64,000 nt of DNA from Cohaesibacter sp. ES.047 (GTDB taxonomy: Bacteria; Pseudomonadota; Alphaproteobacteria; Rhizobiales; Cohaesibacteraceae). A program made the translations under genes and the position numbers. Below are positions 17,049-27,451 of this stretch, one piece after another (the first letter of the stretch is position 1; each line of letters begins with the position of its first letter). The notes under the pieces were generated by a model. The model was not told the origin of the DNA, searched no databases, and saw nothing but the letters and a program-made list of their open reading frames with translations. The stretch is taken from the NCBI RefSeq assembly GCF_900215505.1, contig NZ_LT907844.1, positions 3,364,001 through 3,428,000 of the forward strand, in the 5' to 3' direction.

Positions 17049-19742
17049 CTATTGCAAGCAGCGATTGACGATATCCGCGACATCTTCCGACAGATTGGGC
17101 GTCTCGCCGATTCTGCGCAAATGCTCTTCCGCACTGGCCTGCCGAGGTGCTTCCAATGCCCGCCATGAGCGGAAATTGTTGGCAAGGCGTGCCGCTGTCT
17201 GCGGGTTTTTGGCATCAAGCGTTAGGATGATGTCAGCCACCAAGGCAAAGCCCTGACCGTCTGCGCGGTTAAACTGAATGGCATTGTTCATGGCAAACGA
17301 TCCGATCAGCGATCGAACGCGATTGGGATTTGATATTGAGAATGACGGATGCTCCATCAACTGCTTCACCCGCTCTATAGTCCCGTCATGGGCTGTCGAG
17401 GCCTGCAAAGATAGCCATTTGTCGATGACAAGCGCATCATTGCGATAGCGGGCATGGAAGTCTTCCAGCATCTCTTCGGCAAGTTCCGATCCGTTGCGCG
17501 TCAATGCAGCAAGGGCTGCAAAGCGATCCGTCATGTTGGTAGCGTCATGATACTGCTTTGATGCCAGTTTGCTGCCGACACTCTTGTCACTGGCGATGAT
17601 GAGGTTCAACAGCGCATTGCGAAGCGCACGGCGTCCTGCGCTCGCTGCGTCCACCGCAAATGCCCCCCGGTTCTCCAGCGATCCGTAGAGAGCGATGGCC
17701 TGATCGAAAAGGGAGTCCGCAAGCTCCTTGACCATCCCCTGTCTTGCCGCATGAATGGCATCGGGATCAACATCCTTGCCGATTTCTCTCGCAACATCCG
17801 CGTCGCTGGGCACTGTCGCAATCTGCGCTCTGAATGCATGCTCGAGGCTTTCGTCGGCAATCGTCTGCCCTATAGCTGAGAGCAGGCGCTTGTCCAGAGC
17901 ATCCTTATGGGCATCCTGATCGCCGCGCCGTATCATATAAGTCCGGCGGATCAGATGATCCATCAGCACATACTGCGTGGCTTCCCAGCGATTGTAGGGA
18001 TCGTCGTCATATTGCATCAGGCAAAGATGGTCTTCGCGCGTCAGATTGGTGCGCAAATGAACCGGAGCCGAGAAGCCGCGCAAGAGCGAGGGAACCGCCT
18101 CTTTCGTGACCCCTTCAAACAGAAATTTCTGCTGTCGTTCGCGAAGCTCCAACAAGTCGCATTGGCCATCACCAATGATCTCTCCCGTTTTTGCGTCACG
18201 CACCTTGGTGAAAGCTGCCGCGCTTCCATCGCGCGCGATGAGGCCGAAGCGGATCGGGATGTGCAGCACTTTCTTGTTCGGCTGTCCCGGAGTTGACATG
18301 CAGGACTGCTCGATGGCCAGTGACAATTGCTTCCGAATTGGATCATAGGCATAGGTGGCCACAAGATCAGGGGTGCCTGCCTGCTCATACCATAGGGCGA
18401 ACTGAGACAGGTCAGCACCGGTCGCAACCTCGAACGAGGCGATAAAGTCTTCTATCGTCACAGCCTGACCATCATGACGCTGGAAATAGAGATCAAGCCC
18501 GGCCTTGAAACCAGACTGGCCAAGGATCACTTCGAGCATTCGGCAAAGCTCGGCACCCTTCTCATAAACTGTCGATGTGTAGAAGTTGTTGATTTCAGAG
18601 TAGGCCGTCGGTCTCACCGGATGCGCGAGCGGTCCACTGTCTTCAGGGAATTGACGCGCTCGCAATTGCCCCACATCCGAGATGCGTTTGACCGGACGTG
18701 ACCGCATGTCGGACGAGAATTCCTGATCGCGATAGACCGTCAGGCCTTCCTTCAGGCACAGTTGGAACCAATCGCGACAAGTGATCCGGTTGCCTGTCCA
18801 GTTGTGGAAATACTCGTGCGCGATAACCGCTTCAATCAGGGCGTAATCGGTATCTGTTGCCGTGTCCGGTTTGGCCAGTACATATTTGTCATTGAAGATG
18901 TTAAGGCCTTTGTTCTCCATGGCGCCCATGTTGAAGTCCGAAACAGCGACGATCATGAAGATGTCAAGATCATACTCAAGTCCGAAAACCTCTTCGTCCC
19001 AGCGCATCGAGCGCTTTAGCGCATCCATGGCATAGGAGACACGGTCCTGTTTGCCGTGCTCGACATAGATGGCAAGGGTCACCTCCCGGCCTGACCGGGT
19101 CACAAACCGGTCCTCGACATGCGCAAGGTCGCCTGCGACCATTGCAAACAGATAGGACGGTTTGGGGTAGGGGTCCTGCCAAACGGCATAGTGCCATGCT
19201 TCGTCACTATCCACTCCGGCGGGGGTATCCATCGGCCCCTCTTCGATCAGATTGCCATTGGCAAGAAGTTTGGGAACGCTGACCGGTGCTTCGATGCGCA
19301 CATCATAGCGGCAGAGCACGTCTGGGCGGTCATAGAAATAGGTGATGCGCCGGAAACCTTCCGCCTCGCACTGTGTGCAATAGGTGCCGTTGGAGCGGTA
19401 AAGGCCCATAAGCTGAGTGTTGGTATCAGGAGAAATCCGCGTGACCAGTTGCAGTGTGAAAGCACCTGCCGGGGGCGAAGACAGGCAGAAACCACGATCG
19501 GTTGTCTCAAAAGCCGAATTAGCCAGTGGTTCACCATCGAGGTGCGTGGACACCAGATCAAGCTCTTCTCCATCCAGATGGAGCGCCGTGCCTGCGAGTG
19601 TTTCAGGCCGTGGTGCAATGCTCAGGCATGCGGTGACCAGAGTAGCATTCGCCTCAAGGCGAAAGGTCAGGGACACATGGTCGATGGTGTAAGGGGTTTC
19701 CTGGTAGTCTTCCAACCGGACGATGCTTTTCGCTTCTTGCAT
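17049..19742 (-). CDS. pepN: Aminopeptidase N (M1 family)
   Basis: Zinc metallopeptidase removing N-terminal residues from peptides in the cytoplasm. The 897-residue product has the exopeptidase motif GAMENKGLNIFN and the zinc site HEYFHNWTG (H309, E310, H313) with the third ligand E332 eighteen residues on (CLKEGLTVYRD), followed by the Ig-like and helical C-terminal domains of the E. coli PepN group. The ATG at 19742 follows GAGAAGAAAAAGA; a TTG five codons upstream is less likely. It is transcribed toward the PleC-like kinase with 188 bp between them. Confidence 0.96.
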   Translation of the reverse strand: MQEAKSIVRLEDYQETPYTIDHVSLTFRLEANATLVTACLSIAPRPETLAGTALHLDGEELDLVSTHLDGEPLANSAFETTDRGFCLSSPPAGAFTLQLVTRISPDTNTQLMGLYRSNGTYCTQCEAEGFRRITYFYDRPDVLCRYDVRIEAPVSVPKLLANGNLIEEGPMDTPAGVDSDEAWHYAVWQDPYPKPSYLFAMVAGDLAHVEDRFVTRSGREVTLAIYVEHGKQDRVSYAMDALKRSMRWDEEVFGLEYDLDIFMIVAVSDFNMGAMENKGLNIFNDKYVLAKPDTATDTDYALIEAVIAHEYFHNWTGNRITCRDWFQLCLKEGLTVYRDQEFSSDMRSRPVKRISDVGQLRARQFPEDSGPLAHPVRPTAYSEINNFYTSTVYEKGAELCRMLEVILGQSGFKAGLDLYFQRHDGQAVTIEDFIASFEVATGADLSQFALWYEQAGTPDLVATYAYDPIRKQLSLAIEQSCMSTPGQPNKKVLHIPIRFGLIARDGSAAAFTKVRDAKTGEIIGDGQCDLLELRERQQKFLFEGVTKEAVPSLLRGFSAPVHLRTNLTREDHLCLMQYDDDPYNRWEATQYVLMDHLIRRTYMIRRGDQDAHKDALDKRLLSAIGQTIADESLEHAFRAQIATVPSDADVAREIGKDVDPDAIHAARQGMVKELADSLFDQAIALYGSLENRGAFAVDAASAGRRALRNALLNLIIASDKSVGSKLASKQYHDATNMTDRFAALAALTRNGSELAEEMLEDFHARYRNDALVIDKWLSLQASTAHDGTIERVKQLMEHPSFSISNPNRVRSLIGSFAMNNAIQFNRADGQGFALVADIILTLDAKNPQTAARLANNFRSWRALEAPRQASAEEHLRRIGETPNLSEDVADIVNRCLQ

Positions 19743-20047
19743 TCTTTTTCTTCTCAACTGTTTTGGCTCAAATCCCCAAGTGAACCCTATCGGGGGCGGG
19801 GGCGAGTGTGCAAGCTAGATAGAAGGCTCACTTTTCAAGATTGTCTCCGGCATGATGGGGAGGCAAAGTGAAGGGAAGTCTTCAAATTCAGGATTTGCAA
19901 ACTTTACAAGATTGCTGTGAATTGCCCTGTCCGCATTGCAGCCATGCGTGTTATACGTAAGGATAAGGCAATTGTCGAAACATTGGTCAAAATATGCATA
20001 CGCTCAATGAAAAAGCTGTGCAATCTGAACAATGCTTGACTTGGACA
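19743..20047. promoter_or_regulatory. Upstream region of pepN with one TTTGCAAA box
   Basis: This 305-bp region separates the pepN start (minus strand) from the stop of the acyl-CoA regulator gene, also on the minus strand. It carries one TTTGCAAA at 19894-19901, about 150 bp upstream of pepN, identical to the boxes in front of the regulator. A 31-codon frame at 19944-20039 has no ribosome-binding site and is not called. No terminator is evident for the regulator gene. Confidence 0.35.
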
Positions 20048-21481
20048 TCATTTGGAATTCGATAGCTCGAACGGGACGAACTGCCGACGATGCGGGTTGA
20101 CGAAGAGTTTGCGATCAACCGGAGGGACGGCGCGCTGATGACACGTGTGGCGTTCGCAAATGCGACAGGATACGCCGATCTGTTCGATCCCCGTGTCGCT
20201 TTTCACGTTCAGACGATCCGAGTAGACGATGTCGTCCGCGAAGGACAATTCGCATCCCATCCCGATTGCATAGCGACGCACGGGCGAATGATAGCCCGCT
20301 CCGAGTTTGGTCACGCTTGTCGCGATACATAAATATCGCAATCCGTCAGGCATTTCAGCGGTTTGAACGAGAAAACGCCCGGGAGCCTCAAAGGCTTCGT
20401 GGACATTCCATAAAGGGCAGGCCCCACCAAAACGGGCAAACTGAAAGCGGGTTGCGGAATGCCGCTTGGTAACGTTACCCGCCCGATCTACACGCAGGAA
20501 ATAGAAGGGAATTCCGCGCGCGCCGGGGCGCTGCATGCTGGACAGACGGTGCCCCACCTGTTCCGCTGAAGCCCCGAAGTGATGACGTATGCGGTCAATG
20601 TCGTGGCGGGTTTCGCGGGCAATTTCCAGAAACCGACGATAGGGAAGGGTTATGGCTCCCGCGAAATAGTTGGCCAGACCGATCCGCCCGATCGCCTCGG
20701 CGGCTTCGGAGCGTAAGCCCGCCTTTGCCAAATGACTTTCGATCAGATCGCCATATTCCATGATGGCAATCTGGTGAGCCATAAGAAAGCACAGCGAAGA
20801 TGCGTCCTGCGCGGCATTGAGGCTAAGTATCCGGCTTTCCTTGTCAAATTGCCGCATGATCTGATCATCGGCAGGGTGCTCGGTGAAGCGGATTCGGACA
20901 TTGTGGCGCTGCTCCAGATAGTCTTGTAGCTGGGTCAGGCGATTGCCATCAAGCATGCCGTGACGACGGGCGAGGTCTTCCGCTGCCTGATCCAGCTCGT
21001 CGATATAATTGTCATGATAATGGAAATAGTCGCGCACTTCCTCATAGGGCAACATGGCTCGTTCTTCGGTTTCCATGTTATGTGCGGACAGGGCGTCATC
21101 GAGCACCATGAGGCGTTCATTGGCGCGTCTATGCGCTTGATGCAGCGTGAGAAACGCCTGCGTAAGCCAGGGAGAATTGGAGGCCGCCATTTTCAGCTCT
21201 TGCAATCCCGGAGACGTATCCCGAAACAGCGGATCGGCCAGAGCTTCCTTGAGATCGGCCAGAATTCTGCTGGTATCTGCCGATGCAAGGTCGCTCAGTG
21301 AGAGATTGAATTGGTGACTGAGGGCGAGCAGGACAGGCGCAGTCAAAGGGCGCTGATTGTTTTCGATCTGATTGAGATAGGACGTTGAAATTCCGATCCG
21401 GTCGGCGAAACCGGATTGGGTGAGGCCGTTGTTTTCGCGCAATGTGCGCACCTTTGGACCGACGAAAAGCTTCTCTGCCAA
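20048..21481 (-). CDS. Short-chain acyl-CoA regulator, XRE + ImmA/IrrE-like (ScfR/PccR family)
   Basis: Predicted transcription factor of 477 residues. An XRE helix-turn-helix (about 12-67) contains GLTQSGFADRIGISTSYLNQ. A central ImmA/IrrE-like region (about 160-280) has a degenerate metal motif (MAHQIAIMEYG instead of HExxH). The C-terminal domain carries the cysteine cluster GVSCRICERHTCHQRAVPP typical of short-chain fatty acyl-CoA regulators such as PccR, RamB and MccR, which control propionate, acetate or glyoxylate metabolism. I place the start at TTG 21481 because GGAGGG stands six bases upstream; the frame extends 13 codons further to another TTG, but that extension is the operator-like repeat region. 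No metabolic target gene is adjacent. Confidence 0.88.
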   Translation of the reverse strand: MAEKLFVGPKVRTLRENNGLTQSGFADRIGISTSYLNQIENNQRPLTAPVLLALSHQFNLSLSDLASADTSRILADLKEALADPLFRDTSPGLQELKMAASNSPWLTQAFLTLHQAHRRANERLMVLDDALSAHNMETEERAMLPYEEVRDYFHYHDNYIDELDQAAEDLARRHGMLDGNRLTQLQDYLEQRHNVRIRFTEHPADDQIMRQFDKESRILSLNAAQDASSLCFLMAHQIAIMEYGDLIESHLAKAGLRSEAAEAIGRIGLANYFAGAITLPYRRFLEIARETRHDIDRIRHHFGASAEQVGHRLSSMQRPGARGIPFYFLRVDRAGNVTKRHSATRFQFARFGGACPLWNVHEAFEAPGRFLVQTAEMPDGLRYLCIATSVTKLGAGYHSPVRRYAIGMGCELSFADDIVYSDRLNVKSDTGIEQIGVSCRICERHTCHQRAVPPVDRKLFVNPHRRQFVPFELSNSK

Positions 21482-21497
21482 GGTGACCCTCCGAAAG

Positions 21498-21547
21498 TTT
21501 GCAAGATTTGCAATTTGCAAAAAAATGTTTGCAAAAACATTCGCAAA
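21498..21547 (-). promoter_or_regulatory. Cluster of TTTGCAAA operator boxes upstream of the acyl-CoA regulator
   Basis: Five boxes lie within 50 bp: TTTGCAAG (21498), TTTGCAAT (21507), TTTGCAAA (21514), TTTGCAAA (21528) and TTCGCAAA (21540). The last two are separated by four bases, the arrangement TTTGCAAA-N4-TTTGCAAA that I recall being reported for Rhodobacter PccR. They begin about 17 bp upstream of the start codon, which fits negative autoregulation. The boxes are seen directly; binding is inferred. Confidence 0.7.
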
Positions 21548-21901
21548 TTAGCTCAATAAAATCAAGCCGTTCATTGACAATCTTGCAGGGCTGGCATCAT
21601 ATGCGACCAGCTATTGGCCAAAAGGCTAGTGTCGGGGGACATAGTTGAAGATTCCTGAGGCGACGAGTTCATTCCGCCTCTCCCTTTCTGCCAAAGAGTG
21701 TGGAAAGGAATGGCGCAAACCATGACATGTGTCAAAGGCGAACCGCCAGTTGTGAGGGTACAGTGGAGCTAAACCTAGGAATTTTACTGAGACTTTTTAG
21801 CAGGCGGATCGAGAAGGCCTGAGCTGCTCCCATGCTTGGCGTACGATCCAGGACTGCATTTGGAGAGTTACTCTCCAGTTGGGAAAATAGGAGGGATAAG
21901 C
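21548..21901 (+). promoter_or_regulatory. Upstream region of the orphan LuxR-type regulator
   Basis: No gene is seen here. A possible -35 element TTGACA lies at 21574-21579 with a poor -10 (TCATAT) 17 bp on. An inverted repeat TGACA-tg-TGTCA spans 21723-21734. TGGAGAG (21861-21867) and CTCTCCA (21871-21877) form a perfect 7-bp hairpin with a TTA loop, 12 bases before the ribosome-binding site AGGAGGG (21889-21895); it would lie in the mRNA leader. Confidence 0.4.
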
Positions 21902-22603
21902 ATGCTATTGCTGGATGAAGTCGGTGGTGAGTTGCGACGTGGAACGAGCTTTCAGGCTGAACAGAACGCCCAAGGGACCGTGAACTATCGTACGGTTGTC
22001 CTTGCCGAGCCGCACCCGATTTTTACCGAATGCCTTCTCAATATGCTCGGCATAAAGCGAGAATACACCCCGGTGCTTGATTGCGTCGGCCTTGACCAGT
22101 TGCTCAGTGCAGCGCCCGATCGCGAGGATACCTTGCTGGTGCTGAATCTGGAATCGACCGGAAGTCGCGGTGCCGCTGCCCTCAACGACGTACGCAAGAA
22201 CTACAAATACGCCCGGCTGATCCTGATCTGCAATGAGGCCGATGAAGGGCTGGCACATTATGCACTCGGCAACGGCGCTGACTGGGTTGTCTTCAAAACC
22301 GCATCCGTTTCGAAATTGCGCGCGGTTTCGCGCCGCATTTGCTCCGGCATTGCAGATGAAGCTGCCATCGAAGAATGTGAAGCCATTCTGGAGCGTTCAA
22401 CACTCTACTCCAAACTGGCCAACCTCACTCCCAAGCAAATGACCATCCTGCGCTACTTACGCGAAGGTTTGCTGAACAAGCAGATTGCCTACGAGCTGGG
22501 TCTGACCGAGGCGACGGTCAAGCATCACATTTCACTCATTCTCAAAAAGCTCAATTGCTACCGCCGAACACAGGCCGTTGCTATTGCAAACCGGATGATG
22601 TGA
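21902..22603 (+). CDS. LuxR/NarL-type transcription factor with degenerate receiver
   Basis: A 233-residue protein of response-regulator shape. The N-terminal domain (about 30-140) has a receiver-like pattern but lacks the phosphorylation residues: the acidic pair is E36-P37 in LAEPHPIF, and N82 (LLVLNLESTG) stands where the phospho-accepting aspartate should be. A lysine near the end of the domain (VVFKTAS) remains. The C-terminal LuxR helix-turn-helix (about 170-230) is intact (LTPKQMTILRYL, ELGLTEATVKHHISLIL). The start at 21902 has an ideal AGGAGGG six bases upstream; an earlier TTG frame is ignored. It probably acts without phosphotransfer. It stands before two chemoreceptors but is separated by a terminator. 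Confidence 0.85.
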   Translation: MLLLDEVGGELRRGTSFQAEQNAQGTVNYRTVVLAEPHPIFTECLLNMLGIKREYTPVLDCVGLDQLLSAAPDREDTLLVLNLESTGSRGAAALNDVRKNYKYARLILICNEADEGLAHYALGNGADWVVFKTASVSKLRAVSRRICSGIADEAAIEECEAILERSTLYSKLANLTPKQMTILRYLREGLLNKQIAYELGLTEATVKHHISLILKKLNCYRRTQAVAIANRMM

Positions 22604-22635
22604 TCTCCCGAATGACTGGGTGGAGAAGAGGAAAA

Positions 22636-22663
22636 GGGGCGTGTTCGGCACGCTCCTTTTTTT
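22636..22663 (+). terminator. Rho-independent terminator after the LuxR-type gene
   Basis: GGGGCGTG (22636-22643) pairs with CACGCTCC (22649-22656), with one G-T wobble, around TTCGG; seven T follow. Confidence 0.9.
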
Positions 22664-22870
22664 GTCTGCTGCCCTAGAAGCGCTTGTGGGTGAAACCCTT
22701 ACGTGTGCAACTGACTGCACAAAATTGCGTCGGCGTGGTGAAAATTCATGCTGGATGATAGGGCTTGAATTGACCGTGCAACCTTAAAGTGCTTTGTGAA
22801 TTTACGCTTGAGTAAGCTTCCTCTCCAAGACTGAGGTTCAATTTTTAAGAACTTCCCCCGGAGAGATGAA

Positions 22871-25018
22871 ATGCATATTCTTCCCAAGAGATTGTCCACG
22901 AAAATTCCGGTCATCATGATTGCATCGGTGTCGTTGCTGGTTGCGACCTTGGTTTTTCTGTCTGCCTGGATGGGCGGCAAGACTTCGATTAGCCTGACTG
23001 AAACAGCCCTGCGCAACGCTGCCGAAGGGCGCACCAGCACAGTTACTCTCTACATGAACCAGCTCAATGCCAAGATGCGCGATATGGCCTCTCACACCGT
23101 GATGGTCGATGCGGCAACGGAATTGTTTGGCGGCTGGAATGTGCTGAAAAGCGACGCGCCAGACATCTTGCGTGCCACGTTCATCGAGAAAAATCCCAAC
23201 ACGGAAGACGAGCGATACAAGCTGCTCAGGAGTTCGGAAGACACCAAAATCTATTATGAGAAAGTCCATGCAAAGCACCAGGAGCGCATTCAGGCGCTTC
23301 TCTCGAGCGGTCTCTTTCGCGATGTGCTGATGGTCGGCAAAAGTGGCGATATCTTCTACAGCTACCGCAAAGGTGGAGAATTCGGCCGAAATTTCGCAAC
23401 AGATGATGTCCTAAACCCCGAGCTTCAGGTTCAGATCGAACCGTTGATCAAGGCGGCCAATGACAATCCCAAGGATCCTGTCAGCATTCAGGGGTTCACG
23501 GGCTTTGTAAATGTCGATGGCCGTGTGTCTGCCTATATGGTCACTCCGATCCTGAAGTGGAACAAGATCATTGGGGCGGTCGCCTTCGAGGTCGAGACCG
23601 GAAAGCTCGCTGAGATTGTGGCGAATCGCTCCGGACTGGGCGAGACCGGCAAGCTACAGGTGATATCGGCCAATCTTGAAGAAATCGATCTTGCTCGGAA
23701 CACGATCAGCAGTCTGGAAGGCTCTCAGCTCGATATCGCAACGTCGGCCCTGAAGGGAAGCGTCGCATCCGGTGATGTTGCCGTGCACGGCGAGGACTAT
23801 CGTGCCATCGCAGTACCGATGAGTGTGATGGGCACATCCTGGGCTGTGGTTGCCTTGCAGTCTTATGATGAATTGATGGCACCGGCCAACGCACTGACGC
23901 GAAACTTGCTTATCGCGGGTTCGTTGCTTCTGGTGATTCTTGGTGGCTTCGGCGCCTATTTCGTTCGCCGCGCGATTGCACCACTGCAAACACTCAACAA
24001 TGGTGTGATGGAGATTGCAAAAGAAAACTACTCGGTGAATTTGCCCGATCATGAACGTGAGGATGAAATCGGCGAGCTGAGCCGTTCGGTCGCGGTCTTG
24101 CGCAACAGTGCACTTGAGCGCCAGCGCTTGGAAGAGCAAGGCAAGGTTCAGCAGAAGCAGCAGATTGAGCGTCAAGTGGCTGTCGAAGCCATGATTGAGC
24201 GCTTCCGTGTCGCATCTTCGGGGTTGCTTGACCATGTGTCGGACAATATGGACAGGATGAAAGGCACGGCCCAACTGCTTTCAACGATTGCCGAGACGAC
24301 GGCGGACAAGGCCAATACATCGGCCCACGCGTCGGAAGAAGCGTCAAGCAACGTTCAGACGGTGGCGACTGCCGCCGAAGAGCTCTCTTCTTCCATTGAG
24401 GAGATCAAGCGTCAGGTAGGCGAAACCTCTGGTGTCGTCGAGCAGGCGACCGAGGCAACCCAGCGCACCACGGAAACAATCTCCGGCCTGTCATCCTCGG
24501 CTCAGAAAGTCGGTGATGTCGTCTCGCTCATCAAGGCAATCGCCGAACAGACCAATCTGCTCGCACTCAATGCGACAATCGAGGCGGCGCGTGCTGGCGA
24601 GCACGGACGGGGGTTTGCTGTGGTTGCAGCCGAGGTCAAGGAACTGGCAACCCAGACCTCCAATGCAACAGAAGACATCGCGAGCCAGATCCAGAATATT
24701 CAGGGTGCCACCCAACTGGCGGTTCAGGCCATTCAGGACATCACAGAAACGATGGATCGGGTCAATGAGTACACCCACACCATCAGTCATGCCGTCAACG
24801 AGCAGGGTGTGGCTACCTTTGAAATCAGCCACAATGTTGCACAGGCTGCTTCGGGAACCAAAGCTGTGGCAGGCAACATGGCTGAGCTATCTGCTTCAGT
24901 CGCCGAAACCACCCAATCTGTGGCGCAGGTTGATCAGAGCTCTCAGGATGTCGCGAACCAGACAATGCAATTGCGTGAAGAGGTCGATGATTTCCTAAAG
25001 AGCGTGGCAAATGCCTAG
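22871..25018 (+). CDS. Methyl-accepting chemotaxis protein, first of a tandem pair
   Basis: Chemoreceptor of 715 residues. A membrane helix (about 13-33) and a second near 340-365 enclose a 300-residue periplasmic sensor region, probably of Cache type. A HAMP domain (about 366-418) and the cytoplasmic signalling hairpin follow, with the CheA/CheW contact tip [20 protein letters not shown]. There is no C-terminal CheR/CheB-docking pentapeptide (ends VANA). It starts [13 protein letters not shown], nearly the same as its neighbour [13 protein letters not shown], so the pair arose by duplication; ligands are unknown. GGAGAG precedes the start. No other che genes lie nearby. Confidence 0.95.
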   Translation: MHILPKRLSTKIPVIMIASVSLLVATLVFLSAWMGGKTSISLTETALRNAAEGRTSTVTLYMNQLNAKMRDMASHTVMVDAATELFGGWNVLKSDAPDILRATFIEKNPNTEDERYKLLRSSEDTKIYYEKVHAKHQERIQALLSSGLFRDVLMVGKSGDIFYSYRKGGEFGRNFATDDVLNPELQVQIEPLIKAANDNPKDPVSIQGFTGFVNVDGRVSAYMVTPILKWNKIIGAVAFEVETGKLAEIVANRSGLGETGKLQVISANLEEIDLARNTISSLEGSQLDIATSALKGSVASGDVAVHGEDYRAIAVPMSVMGTSWAVVALQSYDELMAPANALTRNLLIAGSLLLVILGGFGAYFVRRAIAPLQTLNNGVMEIAKENYSVNLPDHEREDEIGELSRSVAVLRNSALERQRLEEQGKVQQKQQIERQVAVEAMIERFRVASSGLLDHVSDNMDRMKGTAQLLSTIAETTADKANTSAHASEEASSNVQTVATAAEELSSSIEEIKRQVGETSGVVEQATEATQRTTETISGLSSSAQKVGDVVSLIKAIAEQTNLLALNATIEAARAGEHGRGFAVVAAEVKELATQTSNATEDIASQIQNIQGATQLAVQAIQDITETMDRVNEYTHTISHAVNEQGVATFEISHNVAQAASGTKAVAGNMAELSASVAETTQSVAQVDQSSQDVANQTMQLREEVDDFLKSVANA

Positions 25019-25055
25019 CCAGCAATCGCGCATCGGCGGTAACGCCAAGCAATGA

Positions 25056-25080
25056 AGGGCCCGAAAGGGCTCTTTTTTTG
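25056..25080 (+). terminator. Rho-independent terminator between the two chemoreceptor genes
   Basis: AGGGCCC (25056-25062) pairs with GGGCTCT (25067-25073) with one wobble around a GAAA tetraloop, followed by seven T. The second receptor gene is thus a separate transcription unit. Confidence 0.9.
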
Positions 25081-25279
25081 TTCGTGTAAAAGGCCCGTGT
25101 GCCGTTTCTCTGGCACCTGCTCGATAAGAAGATAGGGATAAATGCGTAAACAGACGAGCTGCCTGCAAGATAATGCGAAAATCTACTATTGGGACCGTTC
25201 AAAATCCTACGATGTTTACCAATCATAAAATGCTTGTCCTCGATAATTCATGCAACTTTGAGGAGGTTCGAGGATTAGT

Positions 25280-27424
25280 ATGCAAATTCTGCCAAAGCGT
25301 CTGTCGACCAAGATTCCACTCTTGATGGTTTTGTCTGTTGTTGTGATGGTCGCGCTGTTCGTGTCCGTTGCATCCTGGATTGGTGGCAACACATCTGTAG
25401 CATTGACTGAAACCGCTTTGCTCAATGGAGCCAAGGGCCGGACCAGTACCGCTTCCGTCTATATGGATCAGTTTCAGAAAAAACTGATGTCGCTCGTTTC
25501 ACACACGACTGTCGCCAACGCCAGCACGGAGTTGCAGAGTGGTTGGAAGTCGCTGAAAGACGAGGCCGCTTCGACCGTTCGGCGGCTCTATATCGACGAG
25601 AATGAAAATTCAAAAAAAGACCGCTACAAGCTGGCGGACGCATCGGACGAAACCATCCTTTATGTGAGAGCTCATGGCAAGCATCAGCAGTTGATTGGGG
25701 AACTTCTGGAAGGCAGTTCATTCCGCGATCTCATCGCCTTCGATAAAGAAGGATATGCTTACTATTCCTACCTCAAGGGCGATGAGCTGACACATAACAT
25801 TGCGGACAAAGGCGGCATGAATCCCAAACTCGCTGCAGCTGCCGCGCCGATTGTAGCGATCGCCAAGGATGATCCCAAAGCAGAATTCTCGGGCTTCAAT
25901 TTTACCGGATTTGTTGAGGTGGATGGCCGCATCACCGGGTACATGGTCGCTCCGATGAAGAAATGGGGGCTGACCCTTGGCGCCGTGGCGCTTGAAATGG
26001 ACACAACAAAGCTTGCCGCTCTGATGAGCGACAAGACGGGCTTGGGTGAAACGGGATCCGTTCAGCTTATTTCTTCCGACAACAAGGTGATCAACTTCAG
26101 GGATCAAACGGTCTCCGAACTGCCGGCTTCGATGGCAAATCTTGCCAACTCTGCGCTCTCTGGAAAGGTCGCCGCGGATGATGTCTTTGTTGACGACAAA
26201 GAGTATCGTGCGATTGCCGTTCCGATGAACGTTTTGGGTACCAATTGGGCCATCATCGCCGAGCAGTCTTATGATGAGTTGCTCGGACCATCCAGCGAGT
26301 TGACCAACAGTTTGCTTCTTCTTGGTCTCGTGATGTTGCTCGTGATGGGCGGTATCGGCTTCTGGTTTGTTCGTTCCTCTCTTATGCCTCTGAGCAAATT
26401 GAACCAGAGTGTTATGGAAATCGCCCAGCAGAACTATGCAGTTGATCTTCCTGATCAGACCCGTGAGGATGAAGTGGGCGAATTGAGCCGCTCTGTTGAA
26501 GTCTTGCGCAACAACGCGCTCGAGCGCCATCGTCTTGAGGATCAGAGTCACGAAGAGCAGGAAGCGCGCGCACGTCGTCAAACTGCGATTGAAACGATGA
26601 TCGAGCAGTTCCGCACGGCGTCAACCGAGTTACTGAACAACGTCGCCAGCAACATGGACAACATGCAGAGCACGGCGAAACTTCTCTCCGACATTGCGGA
26701 GCAAACCGAAGCCAAGGCCGGTACGTCAGCTACAGCATCCGAAGATGCCTCTCATAATGTCCAGACGGTGGCTTCTGCTGCTGAGGAACTTTCGTCCTCA
26801 ATCGAAGAAATCAAGCGGCAGGTCGAGGAGACCACTCAGGTCGTCCACAAGGCAACCGAGGCGACACGGCATACCACCGACACGGTGTCAGGTTTGTCTC
26901 ATTCAGCGCAGAAGATTGGCGATGTGATTTCTCTCATCCAGGCGATTGCCGAACAAACCAACCTTCTGGCACTGAACGCTACCATTGAGGCTGCCCGTGC
27001 AGGCGAGCACGGCAAGGGCTTTGCGGTGGTTGCTGCCGAGGTCAAGGAACTTGCCAACCAGACGTCGAAGGCAACCGAAGAAATTTCGAGCCAAATTCAG
27101 GGCATTCAGGGAGCGACTGACGAAGCGGTTCATGCCATTCAGGACATCGCCGACACCATGGAACGGGTCAATGAATATACCCGCTCCATCAGTCACGCAA
27201 TTGATGAGCAAGGCTCCGCGACCTACGAAATCAGCCGCAACGTTGCTCAGGCAGCGAATGGCACGCAGCAGGTGGCTGGCAACATGTCCGACCTTTCCGC
27301 TTCAGTGGCAGAGACCAGCCAGTCTGTTGATCAGGTCGAACAGAATTCTCTCGACGTGGCCAACCAGACAAATCAGCTTCGCAGTGAAGTCGACACCTTC
27401 CTGAGAAACGTGGCCTCGGCCTGA
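25280..27424 (+). CDS. Methyl-accepting chemotaxis protein, second of a tandem pair
   Basis: Chemoreceptor of 714 residues, paralogous to the gene just upstream over its whole length. It has the same N-terminal helix, the same spacing to the second helix (about 340-362), a HAMP domain and signalling tip [21 protein letters not shown]. The periplasmic portion differs more than the cytoplasmic half (for example [20 protein letters not shown] versus [19 protein letters not shown]), which suggests related but distinct ligands. It ends VASA with no docking pentapeptide. The start follows GAGGATTAGT, with AGGAGG further upstream. Each copy has its own terminator. Confidence 0.95.
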   Translation: MQILPKRLSTKIPLLMVLSVVVMVALFVSVASWIGGNTSVALTETALLNGAKGRTSTASVYMDQFQKKLMSLVSHTTVANASTELQSGWKSLKDEAASTVRRLYIDENENSKKDRYKLADASDETILYVRAHGKHQQLIGELLEGSSFRDLIAFDKEGYAYYSYLKGDELTHNIADKGGMNPKLAAAAAPIVAIAKDDPKAEFSGFNFTGFVEVDGRITGYMVAPMKKWGLTLGAVALEMDTTKLAALMSDKTGLGETGSVQLISSDNKVINFRDQTVSELPASMANLANSALSGKVAADDVFVDDKEYRAIAVPMNVLGTNWAIIAEQSYDELLGPSSELTNSLLLLGLVMLLVMGGIGFWFVRSSLMPLSKLNQSVMEIAQQNYAVDLPDQTREDEVGELSRSVEVLRNNALERHRLEDQSHEEQEARARRQTAIETMIEQFRTASTELLNNVASNMDNMQSTAKLLSDIAEQTEAKAGTSATASEDASHNVQTVASAAEELSSSIEEIKRQVEETTQVVHKATEATRHTTDTVSGLSHSAQKIGDVISLIQAIAEQTNLLALNATIEAARAGEHGKGFAVVAAEVKELANQTSKATEEISSQIQGIQGATDEAVHAIQDIADTMERVNEYTRSISHAIDEQGSATYEISRNVAQAANGTQQVAGNMSDLSASVAETSQSVDQVEQNSLDVANQTNQLRSEVDTFLRNVASA

Positions 27425-27451
27425 TATTAAAACGCAGGTGCCGATAAAGAA

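Noticed and set aside
19944-20039. Plus-strand frame of 31 codons upstream of pepN
   Set aside because: No ribosome-binding site, no recognisable features, and it lies in a likely promoter region.
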